Source: Skermanella rosea (GTDB taxonomy: Bacteria; Pseudomonadota; Alphaproteobacteria; Azospirillales; Azospirillaceae). From it: a stretch of DNA of 64,000 bases. Where the stretch lies: assembly GCF_016806835.2 (NCBI RefSeq), contig NZ_CP086111.1:4891471-4955470 (forward strand), in the 5' to 3' direction. Of the stretch, positions 1-8,186 are shown in pieces. The stretch's first letter is position 1; the number at the start of each line of letters is the position of its first letter. The notes below the pieces were generated by a model that worked only from the letters and a program-made list of their open reading frames with translations, did no database searches and had not been told where the DNA came from. The position numbers were made by a program, and so were the translations under genes.

Positions 1-3000
1 CGGTTCGACGTGCCCGGATTTTCCGACGTGCTGTCATAACGGATGGCGGCGATGGTGTCCTGGATGTTCTGGGCCGTCGCGGTCGCGCCGAAGGTGATGG
101 TCCAGGCGGTGCCGCCGGTCACGCTGCTGGCCGTGACGGTGCCGATGGCGGTGGTGCCCGAGCGCAGGTCGGTGCCGGAGACGTTGATGCCGGTGTCGGT
201 GCCGGTCAGCAGCGACAGCCGGTCCGTGGCTTCCGCGTTGGCGGTGATCTGCACCGCCAGCACTGAGAAGCCGGGCGACCCGGCCTCCGTCACCGTGGCG
301 CTGCCGGCGATGGCGGCGGCGGTGCCGTTCTCGGTGTAGGCGTGGGCCGACGTGTCGGTGATGCCGACCGTCGGGACGGCGGTGTCGAGCGTCATGGTGA
401 GCGAGCCGCCCGCCGTGCCCACGTTGCCGGCCTGGTCGGTCACGCGCGCGGTCAGCGTCTTCGCCACGCTCCCCCCCAGCGCGCCGTCCGCCAGCGTGAA
501 CTCGTAATAGCCGTTGGAGATGTCCGTGCCGGACAGCGTGCGCGTGACCGGCGTGCCGAAGGGGTTCCCGCCCAGCAGCAGCTCCAGCGTGTCGTTCTCG
601 ACCGCGCTGGTGCCGGCCAGCGACACCCGGAAGGTCGGCGTGGTGTCGTTGGTCACGTCGTCGCTGCTCGAACCGCCGGTGTCGCTGCCGGCCGTCAGGT
701 CGATGGTGGTGGTGGGCGCGCCGGGCGCGGTATTGTCGAGGGTGTAGGTCTGGCCGGAGATGAAGCCGCCGACGATGGCGGTGCCCCCGTTCGCGATGCC
801 AGTGCCCGAGGCGTTCAGATCGAGCCGGATCGTCCCGTCCCCGGTGATGTTCGTCACCTGGACGGTCCAGGTCGTGCCGCTGCCGGCCGGCGTGCCGATG
901 GTGCCGGTCGCGTTGCCGGTGGCGGTCAGCGTGAAGTCGGTCGCGTCCACCCCCGTCACCGGCTGGCTGAAGGTGACGGTGAAGGTCACGGCGTCGGCGT
1001 TGGTGAGAGCCCCGGACGGCGTGGTGCGGTTGATCGTAGCCACAGTGGGGGCGTTCACCACCGACACGGTGGTGTCGGTGTTGGGGCTGGCGGCAACGCC
1101 GCCGTTGGCGGTGCCGTCGCCGTCGTTCACCACGAAACGCACCGTGCGGTCGCCCGCGGTGGGCGTGCCGGCGCTGTTCTGGTAGGTGATGTTCTGGATC
1201 AGCGCCGCGATGGCCGCGGGCGTGGCGTTGGCGGTGGTGAAGGTGATGGCCAGGGCCGTGGACCCGGTGCCGCCGGTGTAGGTGCCGATGGCGGCGCCCC
1301 CATAGGTGACGGTGCCGCCCGATGCGCCGATCTGGCCGGTGCCGGTGCCCTGGTTGCGGATCGCCAGCACCTCGCTCGTCCCGTCCTGGAGCCCGGCCGC
1401 GATCGACACGGTCAGGCTGCCGCCGTTGAAGTCGGCGGCACCATCCGGGTCGGTGACGCCGGCCGCCGGGGCCTGGTCGATCACCACGGCCGATCCGCCG
1501 CCCACGAACGTCACCGAGTCGCCCGCGAGCGTGTTGATCGCCGGCTGGTCGTTCACAGCGGTTACGGTGACCGACAGGCTCTGGCTCAGGCTGTTGCTGC
1601 CGCCATTGGCGGTGCCGCCGTTGTCCGCCACGGTGAAGGTGACGTTGCCGGTGCCGCTGGCGTTGGCCACCGTCCGGTACGTCAGGCCCTGGAGGTCGGC
1701 GAGGCTGAGCGTGCCGTTGGCGTTGACCTGCGTTCCACCGTTCCACAGGGTGATGAAGGACGGGATGCCGGTGACGGTGTAGGTCGGCGTCTGCCCGCTC
1801 TCGTCCGCGCCGCCGCCCGGCCCGTACGTCACCGCGCCCAGACCCAGCGTGGTGCCGCTGCTGTTGGAGCTGTCCTCGTTGACGGTGATCGCGCTCAGCG
1901 TGCCGGCCGTCAGGACCGGCGCGTCGTTGACCGGATCGATCGTGACGTTGACGGTGATGGTGTCGGTGCCGCCCTGGCCGTCGGATACCTGGACCGTGAA
2001 GCTGTCGGAGCCGCTGAAGTTGGCGTTCGGCGTGTAGGTGATGGCCTTGGAGGCGCCGGTGCCGGTGGCCCCTGCGGTTCCGTTCGACGCCGCCGAGGAG
2101 ATCGACCACGTCAGTGCCGATCCCGCCTGCTCGTTGTCCGAGGCGTTGAGCGTCAGGCTGAAGGCGGTTGGGCTGCCGTCCTCCGACATGGTGACGGCCT
2201 GGGGACCGGCGCCTTCGGTGATGGTGGGCGGGGTGTTGGGGGCGGCAATGTTGACCGTGAACGTCCCGGCGCTGGCATTGGCGGTCACCGCGTTGCCGGC
2301 GGTGTCGGTCACTTCGCTGCCGACGATGGCAATGGTGTAGGTGCCGTTGTCGGCGGAATCCCAGGACCCGCCCGGCGGGATGACCGTGTAGGTGGCAGTG
2401 CCGGAATTCCAGCTTGCGCCGGTAACGGTCAGCGTGCCGCCGCCGGCCTTGGTGACCGTGACGTCACTGGTGTCGATCGAGGACGAGTTGATGCCGACAT
2501 TATCGGAATAGGCGATGGTGAACTGGTAAGACGTGCCGCCGGATGTCGTGACGCTGGAGGCCGTGACTGTGCCGGCGGTGGGGGCGGTGGAGTCGGCTGC
2601 TCCGAAATTCACTGTCGTCGTCGCGACGGCACTGTCCGAGGCGTCAGATGCATAGATATTGATGGTTCGCGAGGAACCGGTCGGCGTACCAGCAGTATTG
2701 ATGTACGTGACGGCCGCAATGGCCGCCTGCATGTCGGCCACGCTGGCGCCCGACTTGCTGTATAGCCGCAGGGTTCCGGTCGAAGAGTCGTAAAGGACGG
2801 AGTTGATGTTGCTGTGGGTTCCCGTCAGCGACAGGCTTTCCGATGCGCCATCCTGAATGTTCGAGATGGTAATGACCGCACTGCGCACATTGGTGTCGCC
2901 GGAAAGTGACCCGATCGACACGTTGTTGCCGACGACAACGCCGCCCGACACGTAGGTCGTCGCGTAATTGTTGCCGCCCGTGCTGCCATCGAGGTCGAGC

Positions 3001-4922
3001 GTGCGCGCCGCAGCATATTCATAGGCACCGCGATCGACGTTGGTGCTGACCGTGCGCGGATTGAGCAAGGCGTCCAAACTGGCGTTCGGCGAGGGGGAAG
3101 TGGCCGATCCCGCATCGATGGCGGACGCCCCGGAGGCAAGGCGGAGATCGCGGTTGGAACCCGAACCGACATTGACGAAAAGGCCGCTCGTGCTTCCCGT
3201 GGTCACATTGGTCTGATTGATCGTTGCGGAACCGCCACTTGAGACGTAGGTTCCGAGATCCGCACCGCTCGCCGCCGAATTGCCGACAACGATCGAGTCG
3301 TAAAGGTTGATCACCGTAGTATTGGTGGACGCACTAGAGTAGATGCCACCAGCGTTTCCGGTTGCGGTGTTTCCGACGACCGTTAGATTGTAATAATTGT
3401 GAGTCCCGGCGGCAACTCGAAGGGCTCCGCCACCCTGGGCGCCAGCCCCGGTCGACGTATTATTATAGAACACACTGTTGCTTATGGTCCCCCCGACGGT
3501 TGAACTAAATGAGCCCGCACCACCGAAGCCGGCGGAGCTGTTCGAATGGAAGACGCTCCGGTCGATTGAATAGCTGGCGGCACCGGAGATCCCGATCACT
3601 CCTCCCTGGTGATTGGCAGCGGTGGCTGAATTGTTGTAGAAAAGGGAATCCGAAATCGTAACAGAACCGCCTACTGCGGCGGTTACATGCCGAATGACCG
3701 TTGCAGCGGTGACGACGGAACTTGAAAAATTTCTGAACTCAACACTTAAGAGGGTTACGTCGACATTGTTGGTTGAAACGACGTTGATACCCGTTTTGCT
3801 GTTCCCGTTGATGATCACGTCGGGAATGTCGTCGCCGTTGACATCGCCGTCGATTGTAAGGTCGACGGTGAGGTTTGGAAGATTGGCGTTCAGCGTGATC
3901 GTGCGTTCCGCCACGGTCCTCGTCGCCGGGTTGAACAGCGTGGCATCAAAGCCGATCGTCTTGGCCGTCGTCGTGCCGCCGGCGGCGATGGCGTCGGCGT
4001 AGGCCTTTTCGAACGTGCCCGCCCCGGTGCCGCCGACAATACTTGTCACCGTGTAGTCGGCCAGCGAACCCGTGAATGCGTCAAGCGCCGCCGCGGTGAA
4101 CACGGAAGAGTCGGCGACCGAGCCGCTGGTCGCTTCAAGAATCCAGTTGGCCCCCTGGACGGCTAGGCCTGTGACGTCCTTGGAGGCGGCGATGTCAGCG
4201 CCGGTGATGGCGTGCAACCGATTGATGAAAGCCAGCCCTTCGGCGCTCTCCGCGATCTGGCACCCGTAAAACAGGATGTCGCCGTCAGAATTGAGGGAGG
4301 CGCCCAAAGCCTGCAACTCGGCTTCGTACCGATCCAACGAGCCGTCCCAAAGAAAGTCCGTGCCGATGTAGAGCTGGGCGTCCCAACCATGGCTGACGAC
4401 ATGGATGGCGTCGTAACCAGTGTGAGTCCGTGACCATTCCGCCATCTGCGCGAGACCGCTCTTGGTCCCATCCAGCAGCACCACCTCCACGCCCGCGCTT
4501 ACGCCGTCGGCCAACACCTGCCAGTCGGCAACGCTGGTGTCGATGAATGCAACCTCCGTCCGTCCGCCGTTGGTCGTCGCGTCCGCTTCACGAATCACTT
4601 GATAGCCATTCCCGGACGCTTGAGCGGTCGGTATGGGAGTCCCGCCCGACTCGGCCGCCTGCGCCGCCGCGTCTAGAAGCTGCTGGTCCACCGGCTGCTC
4701 GGCGGCATCGAACAGCGGATCGGCGCCTGCATCCTGCGCCGCCGCATCGACCGCCGTCGCCACACCCGCCGCGTCGAACATGAAGCGCGGTTCCAGCGCC
4801 AGGGCCATGCTGGCCGCCGGTTGTCCAGCCCGGAGCGCGCCATCGGCAGTTTCGCTCTTCAACCGGTCGAGCAGCCTGCGGAAACCGGCACGTTCCTGGC
4901 GGCGGATCAGATCGTCGGGCAT
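1..4922 (-). CDS. Giant DUF4347 / beta-helix / cadherin-like surface protein, C-terminus outside window
   Basis: Open frame of at least 1640 residues running off the left edge. It starts at the ATG at 4922 (MPDDLIRRQE); no strong ribosome site is visible. Residues ~40-55 hold the LEPRFMFDAA motif typical of these adhesins. Residues ~95-265 resemble DUF4347 (HVVSHG, then ILFYGCQIAES and TGADIAASKD). Residues ~270-640 are rich in Asn, Ser and Gly in the pattern of a right-handed beta-helix. After that come repeated Ig/cadherin-like blocks with Asp-rich linkers (SDGQGGTDTITVNV, VTDQAGN). The part at about 2640-4470 is clearly more AT-rich than the rest, which suggests a mosaic origin. Proteins of this type are large secreted adhesins, often exported by type I secretion (known for the family); the C-terminal secretion signal is not in view. 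The family assignment is good, the ligand is unknown. Confidence 0.85.
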   Translation of the reverse strand, partial: MPDDLIRRQERAGFRRLLDRLKSETADGALRAGQPAASMALALEPRFMFDAAGVATAVDAAAQDAGADPLFDAAEQPVDQQLLDAAAQAAESGGTPIPTAQASGNGYQVIREADATTNGGRTEVAFIDTSVADWQVLADGVSAGVEVVLLDGTKSGLAQMAEWSRTHTGYDAIHVVSHGWDAQLYIGTDFLWDGSLDRYEAELQALGASLNSDGDILFYGCQIAESAEGLAFINRLHAITGADIAASKDVTGLAVQGANWILEATSGSVADSSVFTAAALDAFTGSLADYTVTSIVGGTGAGTFEKAYADAIAAGGTTTAKTIGFDATLFNPATRTVAERTITLNANLPNLTVDLTIDGDVNGDDIPDVIINGNSKTGINVVSTNNVDVTLLSVEFRNFSSSVVTAATVIRHVTAAVGGSVTISDSLFYNNSATAANHQGGVIGISGAASYSIDRSVFHSNSSAGFGGAGSFSSTVGGTISNSVFYNNTSTGAGAQGGGALRVAAGTHNYYNLTVVGNTATGNAGGIYSSASTNTTVINLYDSIVVGNSAASGADLGTYVSSGGSATINQTNVTTGSTSGLFVNVGSGSNRDLRLASGASAIDAGSATSPSPNASLDALLNPRTVSTNVDRGAYEYAAARTLDLDGSTGGNNYATTYVSGGVVVGNNVSIGSLSGDTNVRSAVITISNIQDGASESLSLTGTHSNINSVLYDSSTGTLRLYSKSGASVADMQAAIAAVTYINTAGTPTGSSRTINIYASDASDSAVATTTVNFGAADSTAPTAGTVTASSVTTSGGTSYQFTIAYSDNVGINSSSIDTSDVTVTKAGGGTLTVTGASWNSGTATYTVIPPGGSWDSADNGTYTIAIVGSEVTDTAGNAVTANASAGTFTVNIAAPNTPPTITEGAGPQAVTMSEDGSPTAFSLTLNASDNEQAGSALTWSISSAASNGTAGATGTGASKAITYTPNANFSGSDSFTVQVSDGQGGTDTITVNVTIDPVNDAPVLTAGTLSAITVNEDSSNSSGTTLGLGAVTYGPGGGADESGQTPTYTVTGIPSFITLWNGGTQVNANGTLSLADLQGLTYRTVANASGTGNVTFTVADNGGTANGGSNSLSQSLSVTVTAVNDQPAINTLAGDSVTFVGGGSAVVIDQAPAAGVTDPDGAADFNGGSLTVSIAAGLQDGTSEVLAIRNQGTGTGQIGASGGTVTYGGAAIGTYTGGTGSTALAITFTTANATPAAIAALIQNITYQNSAGTPTAGDRTVRFVVNDGDGTANGGVAASPNTDTTVSVVNAPTVATINRTTPSGALTNADAVTFTVTFSQPVTGVDATDFTLTATGNATGTIGTPAGSGTTWTVQVTNITGDGTIRLDLNASGTGIANGGTAIVGGFISGQTYTLDNTAPGAPTTTIDLTAGSDTGGSSSDDVTNDTTPTFRVSLAGTSAVENDTLELLLGGNPFGTPVTRTLSGTDISNGYYEFTLADGALGGSVAKTLTARVTDQAGNVGTAGGSLTMTLDTAVPTVGITDTSAHAYTENGTAAAIAGSATVTEAGSPGFSVLAVQITANAEATDRLSLLTGTDTGINVSGTDLRSGTTAIGTVTASSVTGGTAWTITFGATATAQNIQDTIAAIRYDSTSENPGTSN

Positions 4923-5152
4923 GATGGCGGTGTCCCTGGGCAGCACAGATTTGGTTACGTTTCCACCGTGTCGGCGGAAGCGGTACGCTTTTCGCGTTAC
5001 GTCGAAAGCGTATAATGCCCGTTCTTGTGTGTTGAATCAACCAACCTCAGCCCGACGGTTGCATTGGCAACACACATGGGTCGGCCTTGGCCGTAGGGCG
5101 AACCTTGACCTACCGGCAAACCCCGGATTTCGCGTCGGGCGAGTACCGCCCT

Positions 5153-5176
5153 TTTTCCCTATTGCACCAGGGAAAA
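5153..5176. repeat. Inverted repeat upstream of the VapBC-type genes
   Basis: TTTTCCCT and AGGGAAAA form perfect 8-bp arms around an 8-bp spacer. It lies between the divergent adhesin and antitoxin genes and could be an operator or a stem-loop; no function can be assigned. The rest of 4923-5226 holds no gene. Confidence 0.4.
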
Positions 5177-5182
5177 GCACAA

Positions 5183-5200
5183 GCATATGCTGCCATATGC
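5183..5200. promoter_or_regulatory. Palindrome upstream of antitoxin gene, probable autoregulatory operator
   Basis: GCATATG, a 4-base spacer CTGC, then CATATGC: a perfect 7+4+7 palindrome ending 26 bases before the antitoxin ATG at 5227. VapBC-type complexes usually bind such palindromes to repress their own promoter (family knowledge); its use here is inferred. Confidence 0.5.
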
Positions 5201-5226
5201 CATCTCCATGATCATTGAGGTGAAAA

Positions 5227-5466
5227 ATGCAACCCGCTTCGCGGCATGTCCGCCTTTTCCGGAATGGCCGGAATCAGGCGGTCAGAATACCAGTCGAGTT
5301 TGAACTGCCCGGCGACGAGGCCATCATGCACCGTGACGGCAACAGGCTGGTTCTTGAACCAGTGCCGAGGCATGGACTTCTCGCCCTTCTCGCCACATGG
5401 GAACCTTTGGACGAAGAGTTTCCCGAGGTCACCGACGAACCGGTGAAACCCGAGGACGTATTTTGA
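5227..5466 (+). CDS. vapB: AbrB/VapB-type antitoxin
   Basis: 79 residues. The N-terminus (SRHVRLFRNGRNQAVRIP) matches the swapped-hairpin AbrB/SpoVT DNA-binding fold of VapB antitoxins: short strand, NGRNQAVR turn, then EF.LPG.E. The acidic C-terminus (WEPLDEEFPEVTDEPVKPEDVF) is the usual toxin-neutralising tail. A TGAGGTG ribosome site precedes the ATG. The stop TGA overlaps the probable TTG start of the toxin, so the two are translationally coupled. A palindrome just upstream fits autorepression by the complex. Confidence 0.82.
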   Translation: MQPASRHVRLFRNGRNQAVRIPVEFELPGDEAIMHRDGNRLVLEPVPRHGLLALLATWEPLDEEFPEVTDEPVKPEDVF

Positions 5467-5870
5467 CCGCACCCCTGTACATGCTCGACACGAACATCGT
5501 TTCCGACCTGATCAGGAACCCGGCCGGCAAAGCCGCCCATCGCATCATGTCGGTTGGCGACAAGGCCCTCTGCACAAGCATCGTCGTCGCGGGGGAGCTT
5601 CGATACGGTTGTGCAAGAAAGTCTTCGCCCAAGTTGACCCGGAAGGTCGACGAAATCCTGAGCGTGATACCGGTGCTGCCATTCGACGTGCCGGCCGATG
5701 CCGACTACGGCAGAATAAGGTGCGAGTTGGAGCAGGCCGGCCTGTCGATCGGGGGGAACGACCTGCTGATCGCCGCACATGCGATGGTGCTTGGGCTGAC
5801 CCTGGTTACCGCCAATACACGGGAATTCTCGCGGGTATCGGGCCTGCGGGTTGAGAACTGGCTGGAATGA
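5463..5870 (+). CDS. vapC: VapC-type PIN-domain ribonuclease toxin
   Basis: PIN-domain endoribonuclease of about 135 residues, FitB/VapC type. The acidic metal-binding residues are all in place: Asp in MLDTNIVSDL, Glu in VAGELRYG, Asp in GGNDLLIAAHA, and the TANTREF motif near the end. VapC toxins cleave tRNA or rRNA (family knowledge). I take the TTG at 5463 as start because it overlaps the antitoxin stop; the ATG at 5481, giving MLDTNIV, is the alternative. A longer in-frame extension back to 5397 would run through the antitoxin gene and is unlikely. Confidence 0.85.
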   Translation: MTAPLYMLDTNIVSDLIRNPAGKAAHRIMSVGDKALCTSIVVAGELRYGCARKSSPKLTRKVDEILSVIPVLPFDVPADADYGRIRCELEQAGLSIGGNDLLIAAHAMVLGLTLVTANTREFSRVSGLRVENWLE

Positions 5871-5919
5871 TGACGGGAGAGACGCCGACGGTACACCCGC
5901 GATTCCCGCGGACGTGACC

Positions 5920-6009
5920 GTAGTTGCGCCCATGGCGCAACACACCGCATCCACGCCCGCCGGCCGCCGCAGCGCCGGTGCGGCTGTTGCGCCATGGGCG
6001 CAACCTACG
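5920..6009. repeat. BIME-like repeat, copy A (paired REP units)
   Basis: A ~90-bp unit made of two inverted REP-like ends: TTGCGCCCATGGCGCAA near 5923-5940 and GTTGCGCCATGGGCGCAA near 5986-6002, around a ~45-bp GC-rich spacer. Each end is itself an imperfect palindrome. A near-identical unit follows at 6052-6142. Confidence 0.8.
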
Positions 6010-6051
6010 ACGCCAGCGCCGATGCGGCTACGACTCGGGCCGGTATCACCG

Positions 6052-6142
6052 GTAGGTTGCGCCCATGGCGCAACACAGCGCGTCCGCGCCCGCCGGTCGC
6101 CGCAGCGCCGGTGCGGCTGTTGCGCCATGGGCGCAACCTACC
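6052..6142. repeat. BIME-like repeat, copy B, overlapping the RAYT stop codon
   Basis: Second copy of the ~90-bp unit, with GTAGGTTGCGCCCATGGCGC at the left end and its inverted partner at 6118-6142. The spacer is almost identical to copy A. The TAG stop of the RAYT gene (6138-6140) lies within the last REP end. Confidence 0.8.
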
Positions 6143-6605
6143 GGCGGTGGATGCTTGAGTAGGGCCAATCGTTGGGGTCGGATACCAGGCCGTGCTTGAC
6201 CGGGTTCCAATGGATGTATGCCATGCAATGCTCGTGATCGGCATCGTCGCGGATCCGGTGCTCCCAGAAACGGCGCTGCCAAACCGCCTGCTCGTTGCGT
6301 CTCGTCCGGGCACCCGGCGGGTCGGGACGTAGATGCGGGGGAAGCAGAGCGGTAAAGCGGCCCTTGATCGCGCCCCACCGCGTGGAATAGTCCGAATCGC
6401 CCGCCGGCAACGTCCATATCATGTGCAAATGGTCCGGCAGGACGACGCTTGCCTCGATTCGGAACGGACGGTGGCTCTTCACGATGCGGAAAGCCGCGCG
6501 CAGCCAGCCGACCGTCGCCGGATCATCGAACAGCGGTCGCCGCCCATAGGTCACCACGGTGAAGAAGTACGACCCGCCCGGGGTCCGATCGCGCCGGTAT
6601 TCCAT
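6138..6605 (-). CDS. REP-associated tyrosine transposase (RAYT, Y1/IS200-like)
   Basis: About 155 residues from MEYRRDRTPGG. RAYTs are single-strand nucleases that process REP sequences (family knowledge). Visible hallmarks: GGSYFFTVVTYGRRPLF at the start, VLPDHLHMIWTLP carrying the HxH-like metal site, WGAIKGRF, VWQRRFWEHRIRDDADHEHC, and a closing YIHWNPVKHGLV..P.DWPYSS. The catalytic Tyr is most likely within YIHWNPVKHG. An ATG at 6626 would add seven residues. REP ends lie both after the gene (5920-6142) and before it (6664-6689), the layout expected for a RAYT and its own repeats. Confidence 0.88.
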   Translation of the reverse strand: MEYRRDRTPGGSYFFTVVTYGRRPLFDDPATVGWLRAAFRIVKSHRPFRIEASVVLPDHLHMIWTLPAGDSDYSTRWGAIKGRFTALLPPHLRPDPPGARTRRNEQAVWQRRFWEHRIRDDADHEHCMAYIHWNPVKHGLVSDPNDWPYSSIHRR

Positions 6606-6663
6606 GCCGGCGGCATAGCACGCCATCGCATGCCGGCCACCGCGACACCTTCGCCTCGGGTTC

Positions 6664-6689
6664 GTAGGGTGCGCCCATAGTGCAACATC
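6664..6689. repeat. Degenerate REP end upstream of the RAYT gene
   Basis: GTAGGGTGCGCCCATAGTGC, followed by AACAT, is a diverged copy of the REP ends at 5920 and 6052. It sits on the 5' side of the RAYT gene, so REP-type sequence brackets the transposase. Confidence 0.6.
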
Positions 6690-6741
6690 ATGCACCCGCG
6701 GCCGGTCCCGGCGGACGATCACGAGGACCGGCCGTTCCGCG

Positions 6742-7041
6742 TCAGGCGAACTCCGCCAGGTATTGCTGGATCGGCTTGGTGCAGGCGACCGGGATCAGGG
6801 GGACATAGGAAATCTCCCGCCCGTCCTCGCTCGTCAGGTGGTAGATGCCCGGGGAAAGCCGCTCCTCCGACGGATTGGCAAAGGTCAGGGTGAACGGGAT
6901 ATTGGCGGTTTCAAGATCCTCCTCCCCCTCCCTGATGCGGATCAACCGCAATTCCACCGGCCGCGGGATCGCCGCGGCGGTGAAAACATTGCCCACCTGT
7001 TTCTTGAAATAATCGATATCGACCGGATCCCAACCACTCAT
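6742..7041 (-). CDS. DUF6916-like small protein A
   Basis: 99 residues from the ATG at 7041 (MSGWDPVDIDYFKKQVGNVF). This is the same length as the paralogue at 9152-9451 and shares its layout: F..QVGN.F....IPRPVELRLIRI, then IPFTLTFANPSEERLSPGIY and a C-terminal ..PI..YLAEF. It looks like an all-beta cytoplasmic protein without signal peptide or membrane segment. I connect it to DUF6916 from memory; the function is unknown. An upstream TTG at 7080 is in frame but falls in the putative operator, so I prefer the ATG. It belongs with the tail-collar gene at 7504 and the two other DUF6916-like genes. Confidence 0.75.
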   Translation of the reverse strand: MSGWDPVDIDYFKKQVGNVFTAAAIPRPVELRLIRIREGEEDLETANIPFTLTFANPSEERLSPGIYHLTSEDGREISYVPLIPVACTKPIQQYLAEFA

Positions 7042-7062
7042 CGAAGCTACCCAATCGGCGTT

Positions 7063-7080
7063 TTGGTCAAAGCTGACCAA
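7063..7080. promoter_or_regulatory. Palindromic operator candidate before DUF6916-like gene A
   Basis: TTGGTCA, spacer AAGC, TGACCAA: perfect 7-bp arms. It lies just downstream of the promoter proposed at 7085-7114, where a repressor would cover the transcription start. Confidence 0.45.
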
Positions 7081-7084
7081 TGTA

Positions 7085-7114
7085 CCTATATCGAATGGAC
7101 TAATCTTTCGTTAA
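7085..7114 (-). promoter_or_regulatory. Sigma-70-like promoter candidate for DUF6916-like gene A
   Basis: Read on the minus strand: TTAACG (7114-7109), 18 bases, then TATAGG (7090-7085), 44 bases before the ATG at 7041. Element quality is moderate. The rest of 7115-7503, before the tail-collar gene, shows no convincing gene. Confidence 0.4.
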
Positions 7115-7503
7115 GGGCCCGGGCCGCTGCGACCCGGAATGCCGACGGATGCCGCCCGAGCGCTTCCGAGTCGAGGCATCCCCCCTCTCCGGCGGCCACA
7201 CCTCGCCGGTTCCATCTCTCCCGCACCCTGCGGACCGGCATACCACCGTACCTTGGATTGGTCGTAAAGCTCCGCATACCTCTCGAAAAGCGCATAGTGC
7301 GATATCGATTCATCCATCGAGTGTTTTTGTCAATGCAATCCGCGCGGGATTTCGGGTAGCCATGGCTGAGGTCCTAAGCCTTTCGGACGAACCGAAGCAA
7401 ATCCGGTTCTTCGATGGTCCAGGGCCGAGCGGGGGAAACGGCGGCCCCCCGCGGGGGTAGCCCCGGAATGTTTCGCCATCGCACCAGGAAGGAAGAGTCG
7501 AAG

Positions 7504-8133
7504 ATGTCCGATCCGTATTTGGGCACGATCATGCCGGTCGCGTTCCAGTTCGCCCCGCAGGACTGGTCCACGTGTCAGGGGCAGAACTATCAGGTCAGCC
7601 AGTACAGCGCCCTGTATTCGCTGCTCGGCAACACCTTCGGCGGCAACGGCAGCCAGAACTTCAATCTGCCGGACCTGACGGGCCGGACCATCATCGGCCA
7701 GGGCATTCTGAGCCTCAATGGCGTGAACACCCCGTACAACACCGGCGTCAAGGGCGGGTCCGTCACCGCGACGCTGACCACGGCCAACGTTCCGCTGGCG
7801 GCGCATACCCATCCGGTGAGCGGGACGGCCTCCGGTTCGGTGACCATCAACGGGACCCAGGGTCCGGCGACCGAAGCCGGGCCGAGCACCGGCAACGTGC
7901 TGGCGACCGCCAGCTACGAGGACCCCGGCACCTTTGCCGTCAGCCCCGTCAAGATCTACGGCCCGGCCAGCGGCGGTGCCGCAGCCCCCATCGGCACCGG
8001 CACCGTTTCTCTCAGCGGCGTGACGGTTGGCGCCAACACCCCGACCGGCGCGACGCCGTTCAACATCCGGGAGCCCTACCTGCCCCTGTACTACATCATC
8101 GCGATCAACGGTCTCTATCCGACCCGTCCGTGA
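7504..8133 (+). CDS. Phage tail collar-domain (microcystin-dependent/Mdp-like) protein
   Basis: 209 residues from the ATG at 7504, behind AGGAAGGAAGAG. The N-terminus MSDPYLGTIMPVAFQFAPQD followed by W.TC.GQ....QYSALYSLLG is the Tail_Collar/MdpB signature, with NFNLPDLTGR.IIGQG completing the domain. The middle (residues ~85-185) is Gly/Thr/Ser-rich beta structure with HTHPVSG-like sequence, and it ends in EPYLPLYYIIAINGLYP. Such proteins exist in phage tails but also as free-standing bacterial genes of unknown role. No other phage gene is nearby, so this is not a prophage remnant. It sits among three DUF6916-like genes and a GNAT gene. Confidence 0.88.
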   Translation: MSDPYLGTIMPVAFQFAPQDWSTCQGQNYQVSQYSALYSLLGNTFGGNGSQNFNLPDLTGRTIIGQGILSLNGVNTPYNTGVKGGSVTATLTTANVPLAAHTHPVSGTASGSVTINGTQGPATEAGPSTGNVLATASYEDPGTFAVSPVKIYGPASGGAAAPIGTGTVSLSGVTVGANTPTGATPFNIREPYLPLYYIIAINGLYPTRP

Positions 8134-8186
8134 TCCGACGTTGCCGGGCCGCCGCTCTCCGTGGGGACGCGGCGGCCCGGAAGCGC

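Noticed and set aside
34-2765. Long open frames of 691 and 807 residues overlapping the adhesin gene
   Set aside because: They are Arg/His/Gly-rich shadow frames; the adhesin frame on the minus strand gives clear domain sequence through the whole stretch.
5920-6142. Repeats considered as a CRISPR array
   Set aside because: Only two units, paired inverted ends and a near-identical spacer between them, next to a RAYT gene: REP/BIME, not CRISPR.
7504-8133. Tail-collar gene as part of a prophage
   Set aside because: No capsid, terminase, portal, tail tape-measure, integrase or lysis gene nearby; Mdp-like collar proteins are common outside phages.
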